Assembly (NCBI RefSeq): GCF_031877795.1
Contig: NC_133932.1
Span: forward strand, 138,000,841 to 138,064,840
Source of the DNA: Strix aluco
Lineage: Eukaryota > Chordata > Aves > Strigiformes > Strigidae
DNA: 64,000 nt
Direction: 5' to 3'
Shown one piece after another: positions 34,601 to 49,600 of the stretch (within the stretch, counting starts at the first letter, position 1; every line of letters begins with the position of its first letter). A program made the position numbers and the translations under genes. The notes under the pieces were generated by a model that worked only from the letters and a program-made list of their open reading frames with translations, was not told the DNA's origin and did no database searches.

Positions 34601-37600
34601 GAGCAGAGGGGAGAATTCCCCCCTCGCCCTGCTGCCCACACTGCTCTGGGTGCAGCCCAGCACACGGGCGGCTTTCTGGGCTGTGAGCACACATTGCCAG
34701 CTCATGCCCAGCTTTTCATCCACCAGGACCCTAAGTCCTTCTCCTTGGGGCTGCTCTCAATCCCTTCATCCCCCAGCCTGTGCTGATACTGGGGGCTGTG
34801 ATATCCCAGTCTCTTCCAAACTACAGGGCAAGTGCTGACCTCACAGCAAGGCACCCCCCACCCTACCCTCAGCCAGGCTTTCGGGGATGCCAAGGCACGG
34901 GTGGCCCTTCCAAGGTCGTCCTTTGCACCATGCGGTGCAAACCAAGCCAGCCCACCCAGTGTCTCTGGGCAGCACCCTGCAACCCGCCTCACTGCTCCGC
35001 CTGGGCTATCAGCCACCCACCAGCACCACTGGCCCGCTCAGCACTGCTAACCAGGCACTGGCAGAGCACAGGCTGCCTCCCACCTGCTGCCTCCCCAGGT
35101 GGTCCCGGTGCTGTACCTGAGCTGGGCTGGATCAGGAAAGCATTCTTCTCGTTGCCGCTGACGATGCTGTACGTGATGTGCCCCGAAGAGCCCCCCGTGT
35201 GCGTGGCTTGGATGCTCGTCACAGCAGTGCCTGGAAGAAAGTGGAAGGGCGTGAAGGGGCAGCAGAGTGCCAGGGAAGGTGGCAGCAAGGGCCAGGGTGG
35301 TGTGTGGGCAGCACACGCCGTGCCGCAGGAACACAGCTCTGCCCGAGGACGCTGCTGCCAGAGGGAGCCAGATCTAACGGTAACTTTGGGCTGGGAGCCA
35401 GGATTTGTGGGGCCTGTCCATGGGCCCTCAGTGGTCTCACTGTGACCCCTGAAGCCCTTCCAGGAGCAGCTGGGCACCTGTGACTGCCTACACTGATCTG
35501 AAGATGCTGCAGCAAACCCACAGGGATTGCCACCCTGAACAGCCTGGGCACCAGCCAGACCTTTGGGTCTGCCCAAAGCATCACGGGGCTCCCTGGGGCC
35601 CTGCAGTGCTCCCTGGTTTGAGTTTCCCACAGCTCTGCCAGCCCAGCGCCCCCCTCCCACCCTGTCCCGTCCCATTTCATCCCAGCACTCGCTGGTCGCT
35701 CTGCCCGGCTGGTACCTGGGGCAGCGTTTTCTGGCAAGGCCACGTCACTGGTGCTTCGGGGAAAGCGCAGCCCCCGGTAGGGCTCCTCCTGCACGTGGAT
35801 CACCACCACGCCGGTGGAAGAGAGTGCCGGCTGCCCCAGGTCTGTGGCCAGGATGAAGAGCGTCCGCTGGCGCTGGCTGAGCGAGCCCAGGGGCTGCAGC
35901 AGCTGGATGTCCCCTGTGTAGGAGTTGATGGCGAAGGCAGAGTTGGGGGCGGCGAGGCGATACAGGATGGAGGCGTTGGCACCTGCGTCCCTGTCCTCTG
36001 CCCTCATGGTGGCCACGACCTGCTTGAGCGGCGTGTGGCGGGACAAGTCGACAGTGAGCGGGCTGTGCAGGAAGGCAGGGGCGTGGTCATTGACATCGCG
36101 CACCGTGACCGTGACGCGCACAGCCGCGCTCTTGGGCTCCCACGGGGCCGAGTCCACCGCCTTGGCCAGGAAGCTGTAGCTGGGGTGGCGTTCCCGGTCC
36201 AGCGCCTGGGCGCTTCGGACACGCCCACTCTGCGGCTCGACCTGGAACATGCCAAGGGACTCGTTGCCCAGGTAGTAAGAGACCTGCCCATTGGTGCCCT
36301 CGTCAGGGTCTTCAGCCACCAGCTGCAGCACCACGGCACCAACAGGCAAGTCCTCTGGCACCTCCACCACGTAGCTGGCCTGAGCAAAACCAGGTGCGTT
36401 GTCATTTAGGTCCAACACCTGCACGTTCACTGACATGGTGGCACTGCGTGGGGGGGTGCCGTGGTCTTGCACCACCACTGTGAGGCTGTAGGAAGCAACT
36501 TGCTCCCGGTCAAGGGCACGTGCCGTGGAGAGGACACCAGAGACTGGGTCGAGGCTGAAATCCTGCCCAGGGTCTCCATCTGGAAGAGAGAGAGGGGGTA
36601 ACAAGGCAGCATGACTATAAGTGTACAAGGAAGGACCTGCCCTACGCTGCCCAGAGAGGGCACCACGAAATCCATCCCAGCGTGGCCTGGCAGGGAGGGT
36701 CGAGTGAGCTGTTCCCTGTAAAGCCCCAGTGGGACTGAACCTCCTTGGTCTGGCCCCGTGTGTGTAAGAACTGGCTCCAACAGCTTACGGGCCAGTGCTG
36801 CTGCCACAGATAACGCACGGGGTGGTAACAGCAGAGATCTCCCTTCGCAACCTGTAAACTCAACAGGTCAGAGCAGCCAAGAGAGGCAGGGAACTAGTCC
36901 AGGCCTGGGGAACTAGACAAGAGCCTGGGGAATGAGGAAGTGCAGCCTGTCCAGATCTTGGGGTGCTCTTCACTGGGGGCAGAGGAACCGGAGGGCTGAG
37001 AGGGGGCAGCAGCAACGTGTGGTTTGGAGCAGGGGAGAACTGAAGCGGAACAGACACTGCCACGGGCCACCCAGGGTGAACAGCCCTCGCCTCCTGCCGA
37101 GAAGGAAGCCACAGAGCACCCCGTGTGCCTCACCTGCCACGTGGTATTCCAGGCGCCCGTTCTCGCCTCCGTCGGGATCGGTGGCCCGCAGGGTGTAGAG
37201 TGCCACACGGCTTTGGTTCTCAGGGACCTCCACGGAGCAGGACACGCTCTCCAGCTGTGGCGCATGGTCATTCTCATCCCCTACTGTTATCCGCACAGTC
37301 GCCTTGGAGAGGTTGGGGGGCAGGCCCCCATCCCGAGCATAGACTGCAGGGACACAGCAAGAGCACTGCAGGCTGCCCTGCTGCCTGGCAGCGTCACACA
37401 CCAATGCCCGGACGGTCACAGGGGCAGCCAGGCATGGCACTGCCAGTGCTCCTGCAGGCGCAAACCACCCGGGGACCCCACAAGCCCCACAGACCCCCAT
37501 CGCTTCCCCGTGCCCCCTCGCCCCGGGTTGCCGCACCCCCCCACAGCAGCGCAGTCCTACCCGTCAGCACGTGCTGCTCCTGCTGCTCACGGTCCAGTGC

Positions 37601-40600
37601 CTGGGTGGTGACAATAAGCCCCGTCTGTGGGTGGATGGTGAAGGGCCCCCTCGAGAGGCCCCCGTAAGACACCTGCCCGTTGGCACCTGCGGCAGGAAGG
37701 CGGTTGAGGGCAGCCCAGCGGCAGCCCCGAAGCCTCTCCTTCAGCTCACGGCGGCACCTCCCTCCTCCCAGACTCCCACCCCGGGACCCCGCAGGCTGTT
37801 GGCAGAGGATGATCTCGCTCCCTGCTGAGCAAAGCTGGGGCAGGGCTGTGTGGTGGAGGGAGGTCCCAGACCAGCTTGTGGAAGGGAAGATGGGCCAAGG
37901 AACCTCCAAGGAACAAGGGCCACTGTCCTGGGGAGCAGAGGGGATCACAACCCCTGTTCTCACTCTCAGCTTCTCCCAGGCTTCAGCCCATCTCTAATCT
38001 CCAGGCCAGGTAACAATCCCTCCCTCCATGGCCAGCCAGGCTCTCCAGACCAGGTGGGAGGGAGCAGAGTGCACCCAGTCCTGGGTGCTGCATCTCCAGG
38101 AGAGCCCCTGACCAAACTGGGCAGCTCGCCCTTGCCCTGCAGCCTCACCCAGGTCCCGGTCCGTGGCCAGCACCTGCAGCACGGGGCTGCCAGCTGGCAA
38201 GTTCTCCATGATGTGTGCTTCATACTCCGGTTTCTCAAAAGTGGGAGCCTCATCATTGACATCCAGGACCAGCACAGACAGGAGCTGTGTGGCAGAGCGG
38301 CGTGGGAAACCGTGATCCACAGCCACCACGGTCAGGTTGTGCTGCACCACCTCCTCCCGGTTCAGGGCCCGCACGATGGAGAGCGCACCTGCAGGCACGG
38401 GGAGAAGGGCAAGCTGGGACTGTGCGGCCCCGGGGCTGCCAGGACAGAGCTACTGCATGGCCGCAGGCGCTGGGTGAGCCGGGGCAGCCAGGCCTCCACA
38501 CAGACAGCAGTGTCGTGCCAGCCGGGTGCCGTGCTCAGGGCTCTCCACACCCCACAAGTCTCACCGCTTTGGGTTCCCCAGCCCCTGCCCTCCTGCCGTG
38601 CACCACGCTGCAGCCCCGTGTACGCCTGCACCCCCCGCGTTCCCAGGGTCCCTGCTGCCCGCCCGGCGCCCTCCTGGGCCCTCACCAGTGCTGGGGTTAA
38701 GGTGGAAGCGGCCGTCACCATTGCCTGCTCGCAACGAGTAGCTCACGCGCCCGTTCTCTCCCAGATCGTCGTCCTGGGCCACCACGTGCAGCACCACAAA
38801 TCCCGTGGGCTGGTCCTCCATGACGCTGACGGCCGCGGGCGAGAGGAACGCGGGTGCGTTGTCGTTCTCATCAGTCACGAACACACGGGCTGTGACAGCT
38901 GCCGAGCGGCGCTGGCTGACGTTGCGGGCCTGGTCCGTGGCCTCCACCACCAAGAGGAAGGAAGCCGCAGCCTCCCGGTCGAGGCCCTGGCGAAGGGTGA
39001 GCAGCCCCGAGCGGCCGTCCAGCTGGAAGGGAGCCCCGGGGGGCTCCTGGTGCAGCAGGGCGTAGCGCACCTGGCTGTTGGGGCCCACACCGTCCCCATC
39101 CAGCGCCTGGAAGGTGAAGATGGACGAGCCAGCCTGGGCGTTCTCGGGCACCACGATGGTGATGGGGTCTTCAGGGAAGGTGGGTGTCTGGTCGTTGCAG
39201 TCCTGCACGTGGATCTGTACCAGCACGAGTCGGCTGGAGGGATAGCCATGCTGCGTGTCCTCAGCACTCACCTGAAGCACGTGCCGTGCCCCAGCTTCAT
39301 AGTCCAGCTCCCGGGCAGCGTAGATCTCCCCTGTCACGCTGTCAACCACAAAGGTGCCGTCCCCACCACCTCCCACCACTGTGTAGGTCAGCTGTCCTCG
39401 CGCAGGGGTGTCTGGGGGTGCCACGGAGCCGATCACAGACCCCGGCCTGACCCCCTCAGGAGGGTGCAGGGTCAGCACAGTGGCGTCAGGCCGCGGCAGC
39501 ACCCGGGAGGACGGCAGCACCTGTGAGGAGAGGTGGTGGTCAGGGGCATGTGCCACGGTGCCGTGTGCCAGGAGGGGTCCTATGGGGAGACAGAGGAGGG
39601 GGGGACGTGGGGCCTGCAGAGGTGTTGGGAGGCCTAGGCTCCCGTGGCCTAGCAGGCGAATAGCAACCTGGAAAACATACGGACAATAAGCACGGGTTTG
39701 TCAGGGTGGAAGGTGAGCCTCACCGGGGGAGCTGGAGTAGGTAAGGACAGAGCTGCTGATGGCAGAGGAGGCTCATGGGGGATCAGTACCTGCAGGGAGG
39801 GTGCCAAGAGGACAGAGCCAGGCTCTTCCCAGTGGCGCCCAGTGCCAGGACCAGAGGCCACAGACACAAGCTGACACACAGGAGGGTCCCTCTGGACATC
39901 AGGAAACACTTTACTGTGAGGGTGACTGAGCACTGGCACAGGTTGCCCAGAGGCGGGGGGGAGTCTCCATCCTTGGAGACAGTCAAAAGCCACCTGGGCA
40001 CCATCCTGGGCAACAGACTCGGGGTGGCCCTGCCTGAGCAGGGGGGTTGGACAGGATGATCTCCAGAGGCGCCTCCCGCCTCAACCGTCCTGAGAGTCTG
40101 TGATTGTGTGATTGTGTTAGATACTGCAAAGGCAGCAGAAACAGTTCTGTAAAACATGAGTGGGCAAGAAGAGAGGTAACACTCATCCAGCTGAGAGGTA
40201 CAGAGAAGAAAGACAACCCAATATGATCCAAAGATAAATAAATACTACCGCTACTTTTGTTAAAGAAGTGAAGTTAATTTGGGGATGAGGTGCACCTGTG
40301 GATGGGAGAGAGGACACATGAAAAGCCATAGTGTTATGTGAGGGGAAACCATGTTGAAGCACTCAGTGCACTCAGGTCAAGCAGCTGGGGAAAAAGAGAA
40401 TGCAGCAAAACTGTCAGCCCAGAGGGGTATCAAAACTGGCGACTGCCAAGCAAATCGCGACGTTATAGGGGTGCAAACAGGCACTTCAGGGACAGACAGC
40501 CTGCCAGCCTGGCCTCAACACTCTGGAGGCTGTAGGACAACTTCAGTGACAAGAACAGACATGGCGTAAAAAGGAAATGGTATAAAACGTATTGTGGAAT

Positions 40601-43600
40601 GGCTAAAGGCGGGTGTGCCACGCTAACACAGTGCTTCCCTCCTCAGGGACCAACAAAATGCCGTGTATCTATCTAACTTGTCTGGGTTTTAGCTGGGCTC
40701 TGGTGCAGTAGCACATGGGACATCACTGAATAACTGGGGAAAGGCCCAGTATGAGTGTGGCTGTGTGACAGAAAGGACGAAAAGACTGACTGGCTCCAGG
40801 AGGCCTTTGCAGAGATGGCTTCTGCTGCTGATGTTTACTTTTGATAGTGCCAGGGCAGAAGAAAGCTGAGCACATTATGAACTTGGTGATGATGTTTGAG
40901 GGCACTGCCAGCACAGAGAAACAGCAGAACATCAATCAAGGAGAGTCAAATGGCCTTGGGAGCTGCAAGAACAGGGGCAGGAAGATGTGAAATGGTGTAT
41001 TCTGAAAGTGCCGTGGCTGGGGGAAACTGGAGTCTGTGCTGTAAAAAGCAGCTAACAACGGAGAAAGGACGCGGCTGTCTGGGCCAATGCACCAGCCAGG
41101 GAGAGCCAGGGTCATACAGACGTGGAGAACACCCTGCACGTCAGGAACTCCTCAGGAGATGCTGGGAAGAACTAATGTCTCTGTGTGGGGGACCTCTAAG
41201 GTCTTCTCTGCAACAGCGTATCTAGGACAGGGTTGGCTGGCTGAGTCTGGAGAAGACAGAACTGCTACTGTTAATGCTGTTGACCACTTTATAAATAAGA
41301 ACATGCACAGTGGCAGAGACCCATCCCTGCCCAGCCCAGGTTCTCCACACAGATTGCAGGGCAGATTACAGTTGAGCAAGGGCAAAGGGTGCCCCGGGGT
41401 GAAGGTGGGGAGAAGGCTGCCAAGTAGCTGGATCGTGCCCCCCAAGAGGTGAGTGCAGGGTAGGTGGTCAGGGAGAAGAGGAGCTGGGGCACTGGATACC
41501 TGAATGCGGATGATGGCTGACGTGCTGCGAGGCGCCGCGCCCCGGTCACTGGCCGTCACGGTGAAGATGTACTCAGCGCGATCAGACCGGCGTAGCACCG
41601 TGGCAGTCCGCAGCTCGCCGGTAGCCATGTGCAGTGTGAAACGCTCTGCCCAGGCTCCTGCAGAAAGAAGGTGAAATGCTGCAGGGAGAGGCAGAGAGGG
41701 AGGGGGCAGGTTGGGATGGAGGAGGGAGCGTGATGTGGCGGGGCCGGGGCAGTGGGCACCCGTCTGTCACGGGGGTGATGGCTGCGAGGCAGAGAGCAGC
41801 ATCAGTTAGTCTGTTCTGCAGCTCATACCTATCAGTGAGTAGATGATGGTCCCATTCTCACCCTCGTCGGGGTCCTTGGCCTGCAGGGAGGCGACTAGAA
41901 GTCCCGATGGCTTCTCTTCCAGCACCTGCAGCACAGCCCAGGGAGCAGCTGAGTGGCACAGGGCACCCTTCAGGCTACCCCCACAAACCCCCGAGCACCC
42001 AGAGGATCTCCACCTTCCTACACCAGCCCTGCATCTCACCCAAGGCACAGACCCCTGGCGAGACCCACAGGCTGTGCCTGAGGCTGGACAACATGGAGAA
42101 GTCCGCAGCCAAGCCCTCCCATTCTGCCCTGTTTAACAACCAGCTTAGCAGGGCCAAGCCATGCTGCAGCAGTGAGCTGCAGGGTGGTGGGAGGACACTG
42201 CTTCACCCATGTTACATCTAAAGCCTCTACACTAGGAAAATCCAGGGCTCCACAACAGTCCTGGTTCTCTCTGCCCCAAACAGACCCCGTCAGCTGCAAA
42301 TGCAAAGGTGTGAGCACCGGCAGGCTCAGAGGCCAGTCGCCCTGGCAGCGGAAGGCAGTTTCCTCAGTTCCCCCCAGCCAGCCCAGGGAGGTTTGCGATC
42401 TCTGGAAGTGCAGCCGGCAGTTCTTCCTGGGCTCAGACACCGGGACTCTCAGGGCTTTTCCCTTCTCTCCTTTGTTCCTAGTTAGCACTGCTGACTGCCT
42501 GTCTCTAGGCACTTCAGACCACCGTTTCATCCAGCGCATCGCAGCACCATCAAGACATTAATTACACACATGCTCTGCTAACGCCACATTCTGAGGCGAG
42601 TTACCAGCTCACTGAGTGAGACCACATGCAGCAGCACTGCGTGCAAGCATCCTTCCTGCGTAGTTATGGGAACGGACACATCCCCACTACCGCCCCGCCA
42701 CCTCTCCGTTCTCGGGAGCACCCGCAGCCAATGACCCACGCCTGCTGGCAGACCTGCCTCCTCCCCGCACCTGCCCACACCCCCCTGGCAGAGCACCTGG
42801 CACAGACTCTGCGGCCCCTTCACACCAGATGAGACCAAATTCACATCCTGAGGTTACGCCCTCAAATTCACATCCTGCCCGCGCATCCCACAGCACATCT
42901 CACAGATCCAGCCGCGCTAGGTGATCTCTGCACGGAACCGCTTCAGTGTGTTCGTGAAAAAGACAAGTGGGATCTGAGCAAGAATCCAAGGGAAGAGGCT
43001 GCAAGCTCCTGGGAGGAGGCAAGTGTTAATGCTGTTGCACAAGCTGCTGGCACCGCGCTGGTGGTGCTCGGGGAGGGGAGACCAGAGGAGCTGGACTTGT
43101 TTAGCCAGGCCAAGCAGTGATGTGACTGCACTCTGTAAACACTGGGGAGAGGGGAGGGAAATTCCAAGGAGAGAGAAGAGCTATTTAAGCAAAAACACAA
43201 TATTGGCACAAGAACAAATGAGTATAAAGTGGTCAGAAATTAGTTTAGGCTGGAAATTAAGAGATGGTTTCTAACTACCAGATCAAGGAATCTGGAGCTG
43301 CATTTCACAGCAGTGATGGAGGCAGAAGACCTTCTAAATATAGCTTGGCTGTTTATGAAAAGGAGTGTCTGCGTGGACACCTCTGAGCAGGGCCATGCTT
43401 AGGAGGCCCCTTCCAACCCCTCCTCTGCAGCAGGCTGGGGCAGGGCTGCCCCCCACACTGTCCCTAATCGCCCTCAGCCAGGATACAAGGGGCTCCTGCT
43501 TCACCTGCACGGTCACGAGGGATCAAACTCCCTCTGAGGCAAGCAGTGACAGTGGAGGAGTTAAATGAGCAGCACCCAGGCTCCGTGCACAAATGCCATT

Positions 43601-46600
43601 TCAGATGCACAAACAGAGGAGTAAACAGCAATAGAAGTGGTCTTGCCTTTGCAGAAACCTCAGCCTTGGTAAAACTGCTAGCAGGCAGGCTTGCCCCGGC
43701 CAGAGGTCCACCCTCCAAGAGGGCTGTTGCAAGTACCAGCTTGGTCCAAAGATCAGAGAGACACCTCAACCACTGGCATGGCTCTGACAGCGGCTGGCAG
43801 CAGATATGTCGTGAAGATGCAAGAAATAGGGTATGTATGGAATAATCCTCCTGCGAAACCTTCCCCGCTTCCAGCAGCCTGTGGCTAAGTCACTTCCTGA
43901 GCCACAGATCATATTTTTGTTCAACAGCCCTTGATGGATTTTTTTCTTTCCATGAATTCATCTAATTTTGAACCCATGCAACTTTTGGCAATGATTTCAC
44001 AATTTAATTATGTTCTGCATGCATGAAAAAGTACTGCCTTTGTTTATTTTAAACCTGCTGCCTGGTCATTTCTTAGGAAGCTGCCTAGGTCTTGTATTGT
44101 GAAAAAAGAAACCTCTAATTTCCCCAAGACTTCCTCTGTGCCATTCACTGCACACCTCTGTTATATTCCTGAACTTTCTTCCACACCAAAGAACGTTCAA
44201 GTATTTTCTTTCTGCATGAAAACCATTATCTACTGGAGATCACATCACATCCTTTCTGAACCTCTTCTAGCACTACTGCTTATTTAGTCAAATGGAGGCC
44301 GGGCAGAGAGATGTGCGGAATTCGAGATGTAGGGTAAAGATGTTTTCTTTCATTCTCTGTTCTTTTTCTAATAAAACTCAGCATCTGATTTGCTTTTTTG
44401 ACCGTGGCTGAGCCCTGAGCTGACATTTTCACAAAGAGTTTACGGCGATACCCTGATCTTCTCCCTAAAGTTAAGTAGCCAGTTCAGAGCCAGTTCGCTG
44501 TGTAAGTGAAATTCATATTGCTTTTGGCCATGTGTATCACCTTCCCGTTAGCAACAGTGAATTTCAACCCCCACCTTCTTTCCGAATGGAACGGGGAGCC
44601 CTCACCTTTACCCCTGTGAATAGACCAGTAACATCAGGGATCAGTCACCTCTGGAGGATACATGAAAATGCTGAATAGCGAAGACACCAGCTCCAGTCCC
44701 AGGCGCCCACCAGCGACATCGCCCCCTCAGTGAAAACAAACCACTTCTTCCTCCCCTCTCCCCGTGACCGTTCCCTGGGAGGATCCACTACCGCTGCAGT
44801 TCCATGTGAACGCCGCCTGGTCCTGCCAGTGTTACCCACGGGCTTGACCAGCAAATCGTGCAACCCTACAGCGGGACATACCCCTCCCGCTGGTGCTTAG
44901 AGCAAGGTGCTGACACAGAAACCTCCTCTGCTTTGCCTAATGAACAGCGACACGAACACTTCACTGAGCGAGCCTGCAATAAATCACTGAGCTTTGCATT
45001 CATCATTCAGTTTTCACTTTTCCCTCCAAGCCTTTTTTCTACACCTAAATCACAATTAGCAGCGGCCTCTCCTGTGCCTCACCCTTCTCTACCAGTGTTT
45101 CTAGCAGGAGAGCTTGAAACCAAAGTGCCCAAATATTTGTTTTGTTCAAAACTGTCGCAGCATTTACCTGCCTCCAGGACTCTAAACCTGTCCCAGCCTC
45201 GCTCTGTCTCCTGATGGATGCGTACGCTTTTGTGTGAGAAGAGACCTGCTGAGCTCTGGCAGGACACTCCCCGCGTTTCACGCCCCCAGACCCTGGGGTC
45301 AGCCGCAGAGCCTGTGTGCGAGCGTGCTGTGGGTGCCCCTGCTCAGGGACAGGACACTCAGAAGACACAGAGCGTGAGCAAAGCCATTCTGCAGGGCCTG
45401 TTCAGCTCAGCAGTGCCATGGCTGGCTGGTCCCTAGCCTGCAGGAGGGACTCAAAGGCCAGAGCCTTGCTCAGAGAGAGGACAAGACTAACTGCCTTCCT
45501 CTGCCTCCACCAGGCCCTGAGAGAGCCCTTCGTCCAGGCCAAGCCTTGCCAGACAGTTTTGCAAGCAGAGTGCCAGCGGGACATGCAAGAAGGCTGGGCA
45601 AGGGATGGCTGCGACCTGGAACAGGAAGGGAAAAAGTAATGAAGGGGGAAGGCCTGACCGGAGTTGCAGAGTGTCCCTGGGTCCTGTGCTGATGGCCACC
45701 CAGCACGGCAGTGACCTGCCAACACAGTTCTGCCTGCTCCGACCTGCCTCTGGGGCGCAGCTCAGGCAGGACCAGCGACAGAGGAAAGGTGCCATCACCA
45801 TGATGTGCTAAACCCAGCACAGCGCAAGTGGCCTGAAGTGCAGCAACGCACGCAGCAAGCACATCTCTTCTGATGCAGGTTCTCCTCATGCTGGGCAGAG
45901 GAGATGAGGACAGCCTCGACTGCTCTGCTGCTGCCAGCACGGCTCCAGCGAGCCCTGGCCAACGGGCCACTCCGCAGGGGCCACAGCTGGGGGTGGCTGG
46001 AGGGTCGGTCCTCACCCGCTTTTGCTGAGCAGCGCAGACATAACTCCATCTGCAGCACACCCAGTGCCCGGGTGACCGCTGCCACCACACAGTGCTGGGA
46101 GGGAAAGCTGGGCTGGGACCCACACCAGATCCCCAGAAAACCCCTGTGAGAGCAAAGTCCAGCTGGGCAGCGCTTTCCAGACCTCCCAGAAAGCCGAGTG
46201 GCTATACCAAAAGTCCTGAGACCTAGAAGTTAACAGCCCCCATGCCTGCCTGCTCAGCAGTGTTTACCCCTGGCTCTGCTGGGTCAGGTTGAGGCTCCCT
46301 TTCGCCTTCCCTCCTTGCAGGCACATGTGAGCCAAGAGCTTCTGCCTGCTGGTCCGCCCCATCGGTCTCAGGGCCCTCTGCTCTGTGCGCAGGCACGGCC
46401 GTATCTCCCAAGGACGTGCCTGTCTTACCACATCTCAATCAGATTCACCAGACCGCCTTGGCTGCTCAGGGATGCAACTGGTGCCTGCTTATCTCCCACC
46501 CCAAAACTCTTCTGGGTGCCCCTGCCCACTCCTTTTCCCTCTGCAGAACTGCCCACCCCCCAGCCCGGAGGCCGTCACACCTCTGCCTCCCCAGGGCTCC

Positions 46601-49600
46601 AGCCTGCTGCCCCCACCTGCACGGGCAGCTCCTGCCCACTGGCCACGTGAAGGAAAGCAGGAGCGTTGTCATTCTCGTCCAGCACAGTGACATAGATGGT
46701 TCCTGTGGCACTGCGGGGTGGTGCTCCCCCATCCTGCACGATCACCAGGAGCTGGTAGCTGGACTGCTGCTCCCGGTCCAGGCTCTGCTTGGTGCTGAGC
46801 TCCCCTGTGAGGGAGAAGCAGGGACACAGCTCAGCCCAGAAACAGCTTCAGAGGAGAGCCCGTGCCCAGGTGTGTCGCTGGGGAGCCTGGCACCGCAGGG
46901 GTAGGAAGATTGGCCTGGCCTGCATCCCTTTTGACCTGTGCTGGGCCTTCTCCCCAGCCAGCCCCAGCCGAGGAAGCCAGGAGGTCTCTCACCTGTCTGC
47001 GTGTGGATGAGGAAGTTGGGATCGTGCTGGAGGAGGCGGTAGGTGAGGCGGCTGTTCTGCCCAGCATCCCGGTCACTGGCCATCACCCTCCCCACACTGC
47101 TACCGGGAGCCTGATTCTCAGGAACAGTGAAGAAGTAACGCTCCTCACTCAGCCGGGGGCTGTTGTCATTCTCATCCGTGATGCTGATCCGCACGGTGCT
47201 GGTGCCTGTTTTCCGGGCTTCCCCCCCAGCCCCAGCCCCTCCTGCCGAGGCCAGCACTGTGAGCACATACAGGTCCCGCGTCTCCCGGTCCAGTGCGCTT
47301 TTGACATAGAGCCAACCGCTCTCAGGCACGATGCCGAAGCTGGCAGCATCCCCGTCCGCACGCAGGTGGTAGGTGAGGGGCACGGACTCTGTGTCGCGCG
47401 CCAGCGCCCGCACCTGCAGGAAGCGGGTGGAGACAGGCACACCCTCCTGCACCTCCACGCGGTAGGTGAGCGTGTCAAAGATGGGCCCATTGTCGTGCTC
47501 AGCTTGCACGTGCACCAGCAGCGTGAAGGTGGAGCTGAGCTGGGGAGCACCGCTGTCCCGGGCCACGATGGCCAGCCTGTAGGCTGCGCTGGCTTCGTAC
47601 TGAAGGGCCCCGACCAGCCGCACCGCCCCCGACGCGCGCTCCACGCTGAAGGCGCCGTCGCCACCTGACACCAGCTCGAAGTTCACCTGACCGTTGGCGC
47701 CGCTGTCGCGGTCCTCGGCCTGCAAAGTGTACACCGTAGTGCCAGGCTCTGTGGCCTCTGGCAGCAGAATGGAGTCGGAGGGGGCCGGGAACGCTGGCAC
47801 GTTGTCATTCACATCTGACACGGAGATTTTCACACGTGTGTTGCTGTAGGCAGGAGGTGAACCACTGCGGGCCTGCACATCCAGGATGAGGACAGCCTGG
47901 GACTCGTGGTCAAGGGGCAGGCTGGTGCGGAGCTGCCCGGAGGCAGAGTCGATGGAAAAGTAGCCGTGAGGATCCCCCGAGGAGATGGAATAAAAGATGT
48001 CATCAGCATGACCTGCAGACAAGGACATGGAGTCAGGAAGAGCGATGTGGGTCACCTCAGCCCCCCATAGACAGCAGCAGGGCTGGGCAGCGCTGCCTGC
48101 AGCAGACTCTGCTCGGGAGGCGCACAGCAACACTGTGTGTGCATGGTGTGTGTACACGCGTGTGTAAGCACATGTGTGAGAGCGTGCAGAGCTCAGTGAC
48201 AGTCACACCGGCGCGCGTTCGGGCGCGGGTGCCTCTGGGCATGCAGGGACCCCCCAGAACGGGGTCGCTCTGTGAGGACGTGAGGTACTGGATCTCCCAG
48301 ATGATGCCGGGACAGGGCGAGTGGCAGCACACAAAAGGGACAAGCCGGTACCTGGAGGGTTCTGGGCCCGGACAGCCCCCACACTGGCACCCTGCAGCAC
48401 ATCCTCGGGCACTGTGAAGAAGTACTGAGCTTGCTCGAAGACAGGTGGGGAGACAGTGCCCTCCACGACGCTGATGTTCACCCGGGCATTTGGCTGTGCC
48501 TGTAGGCCCCCACCATCTTGTGCAGAGATCACCAGCTGCACCAGGGTGTTGGCTTTACCACTCAGGGACCATGAGAGGGAGATGACACCTAGGGAAGAAA
48601 GCAGTTGGGAAGGCACGATGCCTGCCCCCCGTCCGTCATCCGGCACCAAGGGAACAGGCCAAACCATAAGCTTGGAAAGGAAGAACTAAGGGGGCAGCAA
48701 ACAATGTGTGTCACTGTGGGGGGTTCGCCATGGAAGAACTGGAGTAAAGAAGAGGAACCCTGCTGGGAAAGCCCCCCCAAATCCTCCTTTCTCAACATTA
48801 AGCTCAGCCCTGAGCTAAGCAGGAGTAAGGGCTGGGGGAAACGAGCCAGAGGGCAGGTCTTGGGAAAGAGAAAGGAGGGAAGGGGGCTTCCAGTGTGGGG
48901 CACAGGGTGAGTCACGAGACAGCAGGGGGGATCTGGACTGTGGGGAGGCTCTTGGAGGAGACGTGGAACTGAAGGACCGTCCTCGACAGGCCCTACAAAT
49001 GAGGTGGCCCTGCATTAGGGTGGCTGGTAGGCCCGTCTCATCCCAGTCACATTCTGGGAACTTGGGGACCAGTGTGGAGAGACCCCAATGCCTGTGCTGA
49101 GCACAGGGCACCTTCCTGTCCTGCTGAGAGCCCCTGGCGCCACGTGCCCATGCACCTACCCCCAGCAGAAACTGCTCTGGCTTTGGTGGCCAAAGGCAGA
49201 GCAGATGCAGCCAGTGAGAAAGGCGGGACTGAGTGTGACAGAATTACAGGGAAAGGGAGTAAACTGAGCAGGGGAGAGGAGGCAACTGGGCAGGGACAAG
49301 AAACTAAGCAGGATATAGCCTGAAGGGGCAAAGCAAGCAGCATGCAGGAGGAAAGGTGCAGTAAGTCAGGGAGGGGGAACGAGGGAGAGAAAGGAAGATG
49401 GGACAGATGAGGAACAGAACAGGGAGCAGAAACAAGAGGTGAGACTGAGTCTGGGAAGGGGCTGCCAGAGGCTCAGGAAGCTGAGGCAGGGAAGATGTGG
49501 CAGGGAGAGGAACAGACACATTCTGGTGGCAGATTGCACTGCTGAGATGGGCAAGAAGTGACCCTCAGGCTGGCTTTGACACCTGCCCGCATCCCACCGC

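Noticed and set aside
37850-39526. A 558-codon plus-strand open frame
   Set aside because: It lies antisense to conserved DCHS1 cadherin exons; stop codons are rare on that strand because of codon bias in the cadherin repeats.
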